A stretch of 64,000 bases of DNA, taken from the NCBI GenBank assembly GCA_016700155.1, contig CP065001.1, forward strand, positions 372,001 through 436,000, in the 5' to 3' direction. This DNA comes from Ignavibacteriales bacterium. GTDB taxonomy: Bacteria; Bacteroidota; Ignavibacteria; Ignavibacteriales; Ignavibacteriaceae. The notes beneath the pieces are model-generated. The model searched no databases. It was not told the origin of the DNA and saw only the letters and a list, made by a program, of their open reading frames with translations. Below are positions 1-8,618 of the stretch, in pieces. Made by a program: the position numbers and the translations under genes. Positions within the stretch are counted from its first letter, which is position 1. The number at the start of each line of letters is the position of its first letter.

Positions 1-472
1 ACTTATTACTATCTCATTCATGTTGATAATCTTTAAAATAATTATGGCAGCAAATAACTAATGAGCTCAATAACCGCAAATATTACTGAAAAACTTTACA
101 ACCACTTTTACAGAATAATTTACCTGATACTGCTGATCCTATTACTGTTATCATTGTTTGGTACTGAAAGCCGGGAAAATCAAAAATTAAATTATGAAGC
201 ACCCGGATTTCAGGTTGCAGATCGGGGAAAAAATTAATCCGGATAATTTCAACTGCGGAATACGACAACATTTTCTGTCTGCAGAAGATATTGCTGTGAG
301 TTATGCGGCGAAGCTGTAAAATTTAAAAGCATCAGGTCAATTCATTTACTACGCATTTAATACCGAGCCGACATTTTTATTAATAATTTTTTGATTTGTG
401 ATTAATGAGACTCTCAGAATTATTATGTACATTTACAGTGAACCAACCGTATGAACATTCGATAGCAATAAA
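1..472. other. gene-poor left edge
   Basis: No recognisable gene. A 58-codon plus-strand frame runs from an ATG at 61 to a stop at 237 and would encode a short protein with one hydrophobic stretch (about residues 19-34), but it has no clear ribosome binding site and no family I recognise. Downstream frames carry short open pieces that stop repeatedly, which could be remnants of a decayed gene. A minus-strand frame over the same bases looks like a shadow. Confidence 0.4.
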
Positions 473-1957
473 ATGACAAAAAAGATTTTTATTCTTTTGT
501 GCCTCTGTTCAACCTTAATCTGTGCGCAGAATGTGATCATAGTTGTTATTGATGGCGCAAGATATAGTGAAACCTTCGGCGGAGGTAACACGTATATTCC
601 GCATCTTTATGATGATATGCGACCTGGTGGTTGCCTGTTTACAAACTTTAGAATAGCCCAGGAAGGAAAAACCGAAACCAACCCCGGTCATTCCTCAATG
701 CTGACCGGAACCTGGCAGCAAATTGCCAATGATGGTTCTGAACGACCAGACAAACCAACAGTGTTTGAATACTTCCGGAAGGAACTTAACAGCACGCTAA
801 CAGAAAATTATGTTTTAGCCGGTAAAACAAAATTAAATGTTCTTTCGTACAGTACCGATTCAGATTATGGCAGTTTATACCAGGCTTCAACTAACTGCTC
901 GACGTTAAATGACGAAGAAGTTTATAGTAATTTGATTTCGGTAATGGACACTTACAGCCCGAGATTAATAATTGTAAATTTTCCTTCAACTGATATTAGC
1001 GGGCACTCCGGTATTTGGGATGATTATGTGAACTCACTTACCGGGGCTGATAGCCTTGTTTATGAACTTTGGCAGCGTATTCAGTCGGGTAATCATGGTT
1101 ACACTTCAACAAACACAACTTTATTTGTCACAAATGATCATGGAAGACATGACGATTCCAACGGCGGCTTTACTGATCATGGAGATGACTGCGATGGATG
1201 CGAGCACATTATGCTGTTGGCAATAGGGCGGAATGTAACTCCCGGTTTGGTAAACTCTGATATTCACTATCAGATAGACATTGCACCGACGGTTGGAGAT
1301 TTGTTGAACTTTGCTACTCCCCAGTCGTACGGTACAAGTCTTTATGATGGTACTAATCCATTACCGGTTGAGTTGAATTCGTTCACTGCAGCATGGGAAA
1401 ATAATGCAGTGAAGCTTATATGGGAAACGAGAACGGAAGTTGATAATTATGGTTTTGAAGTTCAGAGATTTAAAGCTTCAATGGATCTGACAGGAGAGGA
1501 ATGGGAAAGTATCGGATTTATTTTGGGGAACGGAAATTCCAACACACTTAAATCTTATTCTTTTTATGATAAAAAAAATGCGACCGGGAAACTTATCTAC
1601 AGGTTAAAACAAATTGACAATGACGGCGGTATAAGATATTCAGGGACAGTTGAAGTTGAAAATGTTATTCCTGCAGAATTATATCTTGAACAAAATTTTC
1701 CGAACCCATTTAATCCTGTGACAAAAATAAAATTTTCTATCCCTTCTGTAGAGACGGGGCATGCCCCGTCTCTACATGTGACTCTTAAAGTTTTTGATGT
1801 ATTGGGAAATGAAATAGAAACATTAGTAAACGAAGAGAAGCCTGTCGGCAATTATGAGCTAAGATGGAATGCAGAAAGCTTACCATCCGGTGTTTACTTC
1901 TATCAATTAAAAGCTGGTGAATTTACTGATGTAAAGAAGATGCTATTGATTAAATAA
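473..1957 (+). CDS. secreted alkaline-phosphatase-superfamily protein with T9SS sorting domain
   Basis: Residues 1-18 form a signal peptide. Residues 20-290 look like an alkaline-phosphatase/phosphodiesterase-fold metalloenzyme: a metal-binding Asp in VVIDGAR (D27), a TNPGHSSM stretch carrying the likely nucleophile, STDISGHSG, NDHGRH and DHGDDCDGCEH as remaining metal ligands. This is the arrangement of sulfatase-like and nucleotide pyrophosphatase-like hydrolases; the substrate cannot be read. Residues 300-400 look like a beta-sandwich linker, and the last 80 residues are a T9SS sorting domain (NFPNPFNP, GVYFYQLKAGE, ending KKMLLIK), so surface attachment or secretion is expected. The sorting domain contains an in-frame 30-bp palindrome at 1747-1776. 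It is the first of a run of secreted proteins. The fold call is fairly safe; the reaction is not known. Confidence 0.8.
   Translation: MTKKIFILLCLCSTLICAQNVIIVVIDGARYSETFGGGNTYIPHLYDDMRPGGCLFTNFRIAQEGKTETNPGHSSMLTGTWQQIANDGSERPDKPTVFEYFRKELNSTLTENYVLAGKTKLNVLSYSTDSDYGSLYQASTNCSTLNDEEVYSNLISVMDTYSPRLIIVNFPSTDISGHSGIWDDYVNSLTGADSLVYELWQRIQSGNHGYTSTNTTLFVTNDHGRHDDSNGGFTDHGDDCDGCEHIMLLAIGRNVTPGLVNSDIHYQIDIAPTVGDLLNFATPQSYGTSLYDGTNPLPVELNSFTAAWENNAVKLIWETRTEVDNYGFEVQRFKASMDLTGEEWESIGFILGNGNSNTLKSYSFYDKKNATGKLIYRLKQIDNDGGIRYSGTVEVENVIPAELYLEQNFPNPFNPVTKIKFSIPSVETGHAPSLHVTLKVFDVLGNEIETLVNEEKPVGNYELRWNAESLPSGVYFYQLKAGEFTDVKKMLLIK
1747..1776. repeat. perfect 30-bp palindrome inside a coding region
   Basis: The half-site TGTAGAGACGGGGCA is followed directly by its exact reverse complement. 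It encodes about ten residues (around VETGHAPSLH) inserted in frame between FSIPS and VTLKVFDVLG of the sorting domain. It resembles intergenic REP-type palindromes. Confidence 0.9.
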
Positions 1958-1985
1958 AAATGTTAGTGTAAAGACGAGGGGTGAC

Positions 1986-2310
1986 TTGTTCCTGAAAAAT
2001 TATTGTGAATTTGAATTGGCCAAAATGAATAATGCAAATTTTTATTTGCTAAATACAAATTGATAGTTTTTGACATTGTAAATAAAATAATCTACGTTTT
2101 AATCAGAAAATATTTTTCTACTCCGAGAGGGCAATAGTTAGCGCCATCTAATTTATTGTTTTCCTTGGGAAGATGACCCACCAACCCACTCTCCCGAAGC
2201 AGAAGTTTTGGAAATAATTTTTCAACTTCTAATGGAGGCATAATATGGGAACATTTAAATTCACTTTGTTTTTCTTTTTGCTTACTACACAAATTTGCTT
2301 TGGGCAGTGG
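1986..2310. repeat. 325-bp perfect direct duplication, copy A
   Basis: Identical to 4457-4781 by direct comparison (constant offset 2471). It spans the whole upstream region and the first 22 codons (signal peptide) of the gene starting at 2245. Weaker similarity extends about 30 bp further upstream. Identity stops abruptly inside the coding sequence just after the signal peptide. Confidence 0.95.
2065..2244 (+). promoter_or_regulatory. shared promoter and possibly structured leader
   Basis: A TTG near 2070 followed about 20 nt later by TACGTTTT resembles the Bacteroidota -33/-7 promoter, predicting a leader of about 140 nt. The leader has a 7-bp hairpin (AGAAGTT with AACTTCT) just upstream of the GGAGG ribosome binding site, plus a GAGAGGG stretch that could pair with CCCACTCTC downstream. 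The same leader is repeated exactly before the gene at 4716. Promoter and fold are inferences. Confidence 0.4.
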
Positions 2311-4398
2311 TTTAGACAAGATAATTTTCCGCAGACTAATTCTTTAAGCTCTGTAAAATTTATTGACCGTTATACTGGTTGGGTAGTTGGTGATGCTGGA
2401 ACTATACTTAAAACAACTGATGGTGGAAGCGAATGGATAAATCAGAAAAGTGGGACAAGTCAAGGTCTAGGTTCTGTTCACTTCAGTGATATAAATAACG
2501 GATGGTGTGTTGGGGGTGAGACAATTCTGCGAACAACTAATGGCGGTTTGAATTGGGAAAGCATTAGTGGTGGTTCACCATACTATTTACGATCTGTACA
2601 TTTTCACAATGCAAATTTAGGTTGGGTAGTTGGTGGTTTTGACTATAACCGTGAAGTAATATTGAGAACAAGTAATGGAGGAGCGGATTGGGTTCCTTTT
2701 ATTACCAGTGCACTTATGAGTGATGGTTTTTATTCTGTCCATTTTGTTGATTCCCTTTATGGTTGGGCATATGGAGACGGATATGCAAAATTTGCTACAA
2801 CAGACGGAGGTCTTAACTGGGTTCAACTTCCAGCGATTGGTTTATGTGTTCTTGATGTATTTTTTATAAACCGGGAAATTGGCTGGACGGCAAGTCTGGT
2901 AAGAAGCACAATGCAAGGCCGATCAGCCAGATTAATAAATGGCGGGTGGGACGAAGGTGATCCATCTCATCCTTACATTTTTGATGAGCCGCTAAACGGA
3001 GTGGATTTCTATGACACCTTATGTGGATGGATGGCTGGTTCTAATGGAAAAATTTATAGAAGTTGGACCAGTGGAGATTATTGGTACGCACAAATAACAG
3101 GTACGAGCAATAACCTGGCTTCAGTGGATTTTGTGGATAGATTTTATGGTTGGGTTGTTGGTGAATTTGGTACAATACTTAAATCTACGGACAGTGGATT
3201 TAATTGGATTAATTTAACTAAGGAGACAATAAGAAGTCTCAAATCAGTATGCTTTATAGATGCTAATAATGGATGGGCGGTTGGAGAAGATGGAAGTAAT
3301 GTTGATGGTAAAGTAATTAAAACTACTGATGGAGGAATTAATTGGGAATCCCGGATAATTAACTGGGATGGACGATTGAATACGATATATTTTATGAACT
3401 CAGATAAAGGTTGGACAGCAGGTGGTGAGGGCAAAATATTTTACACAACAAATAGCGGAGTGGATTGGCTGCTCTCAAATAGCAGTTACGCCGGTGAAAT
3501 TATTTCTTTACACTTTACTGATGAAAACAATGGTTGGGCATTAGCCGAAAATAGAATATTAAGAACCAGTAACGGAGGATTGGATTGGACAAACCAAATA
3601 GTTGATACACTAGGATTAATGAATTCAATCTTCTTTGCAAATGCAACAGAAGGTTATATAGTTGGAAGTAAGAACTGTGGATGGTGGTGCACTATGGCAG
3701 CAATTTATGGAACTACTGATGGAGGAAATAACTGGACAATCCAATTACAGGACACAAATTATACACCTTTGTCGTCAGTTTTCTTTATAAATGAAAGTGA
3801 AGGTTGGGTAGCCGGTGGTAACAAGATATATCATACTACTAACAGTGGATTAGAATGGGTAAAGCAGACTGAAGACACAACGTATATTGATCTGAGTTCA
3901 ATTCATTTTGCTGATCAAAATAATGGATATGCTGTTGGCTCCACAATCTTGAAAACAATAAATGGCGGAGATGAGTGGTTTACGCAGAATGCAAGTTCTA
4001 CAAGTCACCTGAATGCCGTATGGTTTACCGATGCTTTAAAAGGCTGGGCTGTTGGGGAGGGAGGGGTTATTCTTCACACCTCAAATGGTGGCGTTACCTT
4101 TATTGAAGATGAACAAATTAGTCCAACAAAACCGATTGAGTTTTTGCTTTCACAGAATTACCCGAATCCATTCAATCCATCAACCAGCATCCAGTATCAA
4201 GTATCCAGCATCACGCATGTTTCCATGGTAGTCTACGATATTCTTGGCAATGAAATAGAAACATTAATCAATGAAGAAAAACCAGCAGGCACTTATGAAG
4301 TAATCTGGTATGCAGAGAATTTACCAAGCGGAGTTTATTTCTATCAACTTAAAGCAGGAGAGTCTATCCAAACTAAGAAAATGATCCTCCTTCGTTAA
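2245..4398 (+). CDS. T9SS-secreted Ycf48/BNR-repeat protein
   Basis: A signal peptide (residues 1-20) is followed by about 12 repeats of a 45-60 residue unit with the pattern GWVVGDAGTILKTTDGG...W, as in Ycf48-like and sialidase/BNR beta-propellers. The last 80 residues are a T9SS sorting domain (NYPNPFNPSTS, GVYFYQLKAGES, KKMILLR). In Ignavibacteria and relatives such proteins are large surface or extracellular proteins of unknown ligand. The start is fixed by GGAGG seven bases upstream and by the signal peptide. Promoter, leader and signal peptide are identical to those of the gene at 4716, and the sorting domain is nearly identical, while the middle is unrelated in detail. The sorting domain includes a repeat-derived insert at 4186-4218. 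Confidence 0.85.
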   Translation: MGTFKFTLFFFLLTTQICFGQWFRQDNFPQTNSLSSVKFIDRYTGWVVGDAGTILKTTDGGSEWINQKSGTSQGLGSVHFSDINNGWCVGGETILRTTNGGLNWESISGGSPYYLRSVHFHNANLGWVVGGFDYNREVILRTSNGGADWVPFITSALMSDGFYSVHFVDSLYGWAYGDGYAKFATTDGGLNWVQLPAIGLCVLDVFFINREIGWTASLVRSTMQGRSARLINGGWDEGDPSHPYIFDEPLNGVDFYDTLCGWMAGSNGKIYRSWTSGDYWYAQITGTSNNLASVDFVDRFYGWVVGEFGTILKSTDSGFNWINLTKETIRSLKSVCFIDANNGWAVGEDGSNVDGKVIKTTDGGINWESRIINWDGRLNTIYFMNSDKGWTAGGEGKIFYTTNSGVDWLLSNSSYAGEIISLHFTDENNGWALAENRILRTSNGGLDWTNQIVDTLGLMNSIFFANATEGYIVGSKNCGWWCTMAAIYGTTDGGNNWTIQLQDTNYTPLSSVFFINESEGWVAGGNKIYHTTNSGLEWVKQTEDTTYIDLSSIHFADQNNGYAVGSTILKTINGGDEWFTQNASSTSHLNAVWFTDALKGWAVGEGGVILHTSNGGVTFIEDEQISPTKPIEFLLSQNYPNPFNPSTSIQYQVSSITHVSMVVYDILGNEIETLINEEKPAGTYEVIWYAENLPSGVYFYQLKAGESIQTKKMILLR
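4186..4218. repeat. in-frame interspersed repeat in sorting domain
   Basis: The stretch starting AGCATCCAGTATCAAGTATC is the reverse complement of the GATGCTGGATACTGG-type repeat found between genes at 11625, 15752, 56138 and 56626. Here it is translated as SIQYQVSSITH. The same insert is at 5820-5852. Confidence 0.8.
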
Positions 4399-4456
4399 CA
4401 CTAAGGAGGACAAGTTTTAATCAAATAAAAATGTTAGCGTGAAGACAAGCGGTGAT

Positions 4457-4781
4457 TTGTTCCTGAAAAATTATTGTGAATTTGAATTGGCCAAAATGAA
4501 TAATGCAAATTTTTATTTGCTAAATACAAATTGATAGTTTTTGACATTGTAAATAAAATAATCTACGTTTTAATCAGAAAATATTTTTCTACTCCGAGAG
4601 GGCAATAGTTAGCGCCATCTAATTTATTGTTTTCCTTGGGAAGATGACCCACCAACCCACTCTCCCGAAGCAGAAGTTTTGGAAATAATTTTTCAACTTC
4701 TAATGGAGGCATAATATGGGAACATTTAAATTCACTTTGTTTTTCTTTTTGCTTACTACACAAATTTGCTTTGGGCAGTGG
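4457..4781. repeat. 325-bp perfect direct duplication, copy B
   Basis: Exact copy of 1986-2310, covering the upstream region, leader and signal peptide of the gene at 4716. Confidence 0.95.
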
Positions 4782-6032
4782 GTGCAAGTTGGACTTAATG
4801 GTGAAACCCTCAAAGACATTGCTGTGCAGGACCAAAATATTTTTGCTGTTACTGAGGATGATGGAAAATTATATCGTTCTACTGATAACGGTGCTAACTG
4901 GACGATGATAGTTGACTCGTGTGCACGTGAAGTGGCAATATCCCAAGCAGGAAAAATCTTTATGGTTGTGAAGGATGGTTTGAATGGAATCTTTGAGTTG
5001 AAATCTTTGCATTATTCTAATGATAATGGCAATACGTGGATTTTGTCAAATATTATGGAGCAAATATCGGATTCTCTGCCCTGTATAATGGGGGGATATT
5101 GTCCTTATAATATATCAGTTGGTCCAACTGGAATTATTTTTTGTTATGTTGCTCAACGTGGTCCATTAGCGGGTTGTGGTTATGAGGATTATTTCTGCAT
5201 ATCCACTAACGACGGATTAACCTGGAACATTCCAACCGGATTTTCTGATAATAGAGGTGGGGCACTATTTGATTTTAGAAATCAGTATGTAATTACTTAT
5301 GGAATGCATATGGCTATGGGCGAAGTGGGATACTGGCTATCCTTTTCATCAGATCATGGTATTATGTGGGAGGTTATTGGCGGCCTTGATGGACATTCTG
5401 ACCTAGTTGGCATTTTTTCAAACGGTAACATTATTTTGTCTGGACCCTGGAATTTGCCAGGAATTCAAATATCCACTGATATGTGCAGTACCTGGACACA
5501 AATATCGACGATTACTACTCAGGTTGGCTTATCTTGTTCAAGCGGTTCTTCAGAAGGAATACTAATTGGAACAGATGATTTAGGTGTCTTTCTATTCTCA
5601 GATGAAGGTGACAGTTTAGGTTCAAGAAATGAAGGACTCACTAATCTAAGTATCCACTCACTTTCGCTCGATAATAATGGATATGTATATGCTGGAACAG
5701 AAAACGGAGTGTGGAGAAGACCACTCTCTGAAATAGTTACCTCAATTGACAACGAGCCAACTCAACCAACAGAATTTATACTTGAGCAAAACTTTCCCAA
5801 TCCATTTAATCCATCAACGAGCATCCAGTATCAAGTATCCAGCATCACGCACGTTTCCATGGTAGTCCACGATATTCTTGGCAATGAAATAGAAACACTG
5901 GTCAACAAAGAAAAACCAGCAGGCACTCACGAAGTAACCTGGTATGCAGAGAATTTACCAAGCGGAGTTTATTTCTATCAACTTAAAGCAGGAGAGTCTA
6001 TCAAAACTAAGAAAATGATTCTCCTTCGTTAA
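4716..6032 (+). CDS. T9SS-secreted sialidase/BNR-like protein
   Basis: The signal peptide (residues 1-20) is encoded by the duplicated segment shared with the gene at 2245. Residues 22-345 contain BNR-like units (YRSTDNGANW, YSNDNGNTW, ISTNDGLTW, FSSDHGIMW), less regular than in its neighbour, so a beta-propeller is likely. The last 80 residues are a T9SS sorting domain ending KKMILLR, about 93 percent identical at DNA level to that of the preceding gene (roughly the last 230 bp and the 30 bp after the stop). The likely origin is exchange or duplication of the passenger region between conserved ends. No catalytic Asp-box enzyme signature is complete enough to claim sialidase activity. Confidence 0.8.
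   Translation: MGTFKFTLFFFLLTTQICFGQWVQVGLNGETLKDIAVQDQNIFAVTEDDGKLYRSTDNGANWTMIVDSCAREVAISQAGKIFMVVKDGLNGIFELKSLHYSNDNGNTWILSNIMEQISDSLPCIMGGYCPYNISVGPTGIIFCYVAQRGPLAGCGYEDYFCISTNDGLTWNIPTGFSDNRGGALFDFRNQYVITYGMHMAMGEVGYWLSFSSDHGIMWEVIGGLDGHSDLVGIFSNGNIILSGPWNLPGIQISTDMCSTWTQISTITTQVGLSCSSGSSEGILIGTDDLGVFLFSDEGDSLGSRNEGLTNLSIHSLSLDNNGYVYAGTENGVWRRPLSEIVTSIDNEPTQPTEFILEQNFPNPFNPSTSIQYQVSSITHVSMVVHDILGNEIETLVNKEKPAGTHEVTWYAENLPSGVYFYQLKAGESIKTKKMILLR
5820..5852. repeat. in-frame interspersed repeat in sorting domain, second copy
   Basis: Same repeat-derived insert as at 4186-4218, one base different (CGCACG for CGCATG at the end), encoding SIQYQVSSITH. Confidence 0.8.
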
Positions 6033-6237
6033 CACTAAGGAGGACAAGTTTTAATCCAATAAAGATTTTAAATAAAGACTTTCGATTCCAATCTCAGCGA
6101 TACTATTGTGAAAATAAAATGATTGCAATAGGAATCTGATCCCCACCCAAAATAAATAACATTTAGAGTGCTCAATCATATTGTATTTATTCTCGACTGA
6201 ACGCCCTGATAAATAAAAACTTATTAGGAGGTTCTAT

Positions 6238-6339
6238 ATGAGAAAGTTATTACAAACCCGGTTATTCTTTTTTCTGGTAATAATGATCCCCGCTATCTCA
6301 CAGGCACAGAATTCATTGACTCATAGTACAGGAAACTAA
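6238..6339 (+). pseudogene. vestigial secreted-protein gene (signal peptide only)
   Basis: A strong ribosome binding site (AGGAGG) precedes an ATG that opens a 33-codon frame, MRKLLQTRLFFFLVIMIP..., a complete signal peptide ending AISQAQ, followed by about ten residues and TAA. The frame stays open for about 38 more codons after the stop. This looks like the 5' end of a secreted-protein gene cut short by a nonsense mutation or deletion. A genuine 33-aa peptide is possible but less likely. Confidence 0.5.
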
Positions 6340-6469
6340 AAAGTAACTATTATGGGCAAGCAGATGGATGCTTTGCCCGCCGGATTTCCGCAGACTTTTA
6401 TAACGCAAAACTCATCAACGGATTTTATTCCCCCAAAAAATATTTTCATTAACTGATAGTGAGGTTAAG

Positions 6470-8602
6470 ATGAAAAAAATTCTAAACATTTTATTAATGC
6501 TGATTTGCTTTGAATCAAATTCTATTGCACAATGGTTATGGCAAAATCCTTACCCGCAGGGTAATGCTTTAAAAAGTGTAAGTTTTCTTGCAAGTGTTGC
6601 AAATAGAGGCTGGGCAGTTGGTGAACTTGGAACCGCAATTTATACAACAGATGCGGGCGTAACCTGGCAGCTTGTTAATCTTGGTACTAAAGAAAATCTT
6701 AATTGTGTTTTTATGCACAGTGATACACAAGTATTTATCGTTGGTGATAATGGATTAATTATTTATATCTATGATAACGGCGGAACTTTTGAAATCACTT
6801 TTCAAACCAGCAGCACTGCAGAAAATCTCAGGTCAGTGACTTCCCACGTTAACGGCTGTTCATGGATAACCGGAGATGGCGGAACAGTTTTAAGATCGAC
6901 TGATATGGGTGATACCTGGATTGACCAGAGTACAGCTTATAACGGAAATCTTTATTCGCTTCATAATATTGAATGCACAACTGCATGGGTCACCGGGTTG
7001 AATGGATATGTGATGAATACGACTGACTGGGGAATTAGCTGGCATGTAAAATCAACACCAACTACATCCCACTTATTTTCAATAGATATTGGCACATTTG
7101 ATTATATACGTGCGGTTGGAAATTCCGGAACAATGATACTCACAACTAATCAAGGTGCTTCATGGATAACAGAAACCACCGGAACAACTTCAAATTTATA
7201 TAACGTATTTAATATTGGTTATGCAAGAGCCTATGCAGTTGGTGGAAATGGTGTTATTCTTGAAACTACCGATGTCGGAGAGCCGTGGATTCAACGTAAC
7301 TCAGGGACTTATGTTTCACTCTATGATATAGATGATATATACGGCTCAAACGACATGTATGTAGTGGGTAATTATGGACTCATTCTGAAAAACTCCGGAA
7401 CGGGAACAGATTTTACAATTCAGAGTAAGGGAACTATTAAATGGATTCACTCATTAGAGTTTGTTAATACAAGTAAAGGATGGGCAGTTGGCGGGGACTA
7501 CTATGCTCCTATTAATAAAGGAGTATTTTTAAGAACAACTGATGCGGGAAATACATGGATTGAAACCAATACACTAATTCCGCTCAACTCGGTTGACTTC
7601 ATAAATGAAGATGAAGGATGGGCTGTTGGTGAAGACGGTACAATAAGGCATACAATAAACGGAGGAGAAAGTTGGGGAACCCAAACCTGTCCGATAAGTT
7701 CAGATTTAAACGCTGTACATTTTATTGATGAAAACTACGGCTGGGCTGTTGGAGATTACGGAGATATTATCCGCACTACAAATGGCGGAACAAGCTGGTC
7801 CACTCAAAACAGCACAACCCCAAACTGGTTGTACGGAGTGCATTTTGTAAACTCAACAACAGGCTGGGCTGTTGGTTTGGATTCAACAATCGTTCATACA
7901 ACAAACGGAGGCGCAAACTGGGAACGACAAATATTCGAAACCACAAATAATTTCAGGTTCACAGATGTATTTTTTATTGATGAAATGCATGGATGGGTAG
8001 TCGGAGTTGTTGGAAGCATATTCCTAACAACTGATGGCAGCGCAACCTGGCAGCAGATCCCTAGCGGAACATATGAAAGCTTCGGTTCAGTTCATTTTAC
8101 TGATTATAATAATGGATGGATTGTTGGGAATGCGGGTACAATTTTGAGAAGCAGGGACGGAGGATTTACATGGGAACAACAGTTCAGCGGTGTATCTGCA
8201 AATACATTAACATCCGTTTGTTTTGTTGATACTATGAATGGATGGGCTTCCGGTGAAGGAGGCACAATTATTCATACAACTGATGGCGGTGGAATTGTAA
8301 ATGTTGAAGTCATAAAAACCACAACTGTTTTGCCGGACAATTTTTTACTCTTACAAAATTACCCTAATCCCTTTAACCCAAGCACAACTATCAGTTGGCA
8401 ATCTCCTGTTGCCGGACATAATTCTATAAAGTTATTTAATGTACTTGGAAGAGAGATTGAAACAATTGTTGACGGATATTTCGAAGCTGGCAATCATTCT
8501 ACATTGTACATTGTAAATTCTACATTACCATCCGGTGTTTATTTCTACCAACTAAGAGCAGGTGATTTCATTCAAACAAAAAAAATGATCTATCTTAAAT
8601 AG
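6470..8602 (+). CDS. T9SS-secreted Ycf48/BNR-repeat protein
   Basis: Signal peptide residues 1-20 (MKKILNILLMLICF...). At least 12 units of the GWAVG-x-GTI-x-TTDGG-x-TW type follow, the Ycf48-like beta-propeller repeat also seen in the gene at 2245. The final 80 residues form a T9SS sorting domain (NYPNPFNPSTT, GVYFYQLRAGDF, KKMIYLK). Its upstream region differs from the duplicated leader of its two neighbours. A short repeat-derived stretch (8498-8527) encodes STLYIVNST inside the sorting domain. Only 16 bp separate it from the OmpA-family gene, suggesting cotranscription. Extracellular role; ligand unknown. Confidence 0.85.
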   Translation: MKKILNILLMLICFESNSIAQWLWQNPYPQGNALKSVSFLASVANRGWAVGELGTAIYTTDAGVTWQLVNLGTKENLNCVFMHSDTQVFIVGDNGLIIYIYDNGGTFEITFQTSSTAENLRSVTSHVNGCSWITGDGGTVLRSTDMGDTWIDQSTAYNGNLYSLHNIECTTAWVTGLNGYVMNTTDWGISWHVKSTPTTSHLFSIDIGTFDYIRAVGNSGTMILTTNQGASWITETTGTTSNLYNVFNIGYARAYAVGGNGVILETTDVGEPWIQRNSGTYVSLYDIDDIYGSNDMYVVGNYGLILKNSGTGTDFTIQSKGTIKWIHSLEFVNTSKGWAVGGDYYAPINKGVFLRTTDAGNTWIETNTLIPLNSVDFINEDEGWAVGEDGTIRHTINGGESWGTQTCPISSDLNAVHFIDENYGWAVGDYGDIIRTTNGGTSWSTQNSTTPNWLYGVHFVNSTTGWAVGLDSTIVHTTNGGANWERQIFETTNNFRFTDVFFIDEMHGWVVGVVGSIFLTTDGSATWQQIPSGTYESFGSVHFTDYNNGWIVGNAGTILRSRDGGFTWEQQFSGVSANTLTSVCFVDTMNGWASGEGGTIIHTTDGGGIVNVEVIKTTTVLPDNFLLLQNYPNPFNPSTTISWQSPVAGHNSIKLFNVLGREIETIVDGYFEAGNHSTLYIVNSTLPSGVYFYQLRAGDFIQTKKMIYLK
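8498..8527. repeat. in-frame short repeat in sorting domain
   Basis: The bases are built from TCTACATTGTACATTGTAAA followed by TTCTACATTA, an internally repetitive stretch (TACATT three times) typical of short interspersed repeats, translated in frame just before LPSGVYFYQL. Confidence 0.6.
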
Positions 8603-8618
8603 TTTTAAGGAGGAATAA

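Noticed and set aside
83..271. Minus-strand 62-codon ORF
   Set aside because: No ribosome binding site, no domain, no support from codon pattern; probably a shadow of degraded sequence.
2092..2319. Minus-strand ORF across the duplicated leader
   Set aside because: It overlaps promoter, leader and signal peptide of the plus-strand gene; its presence in both copies is explained by the duplication.
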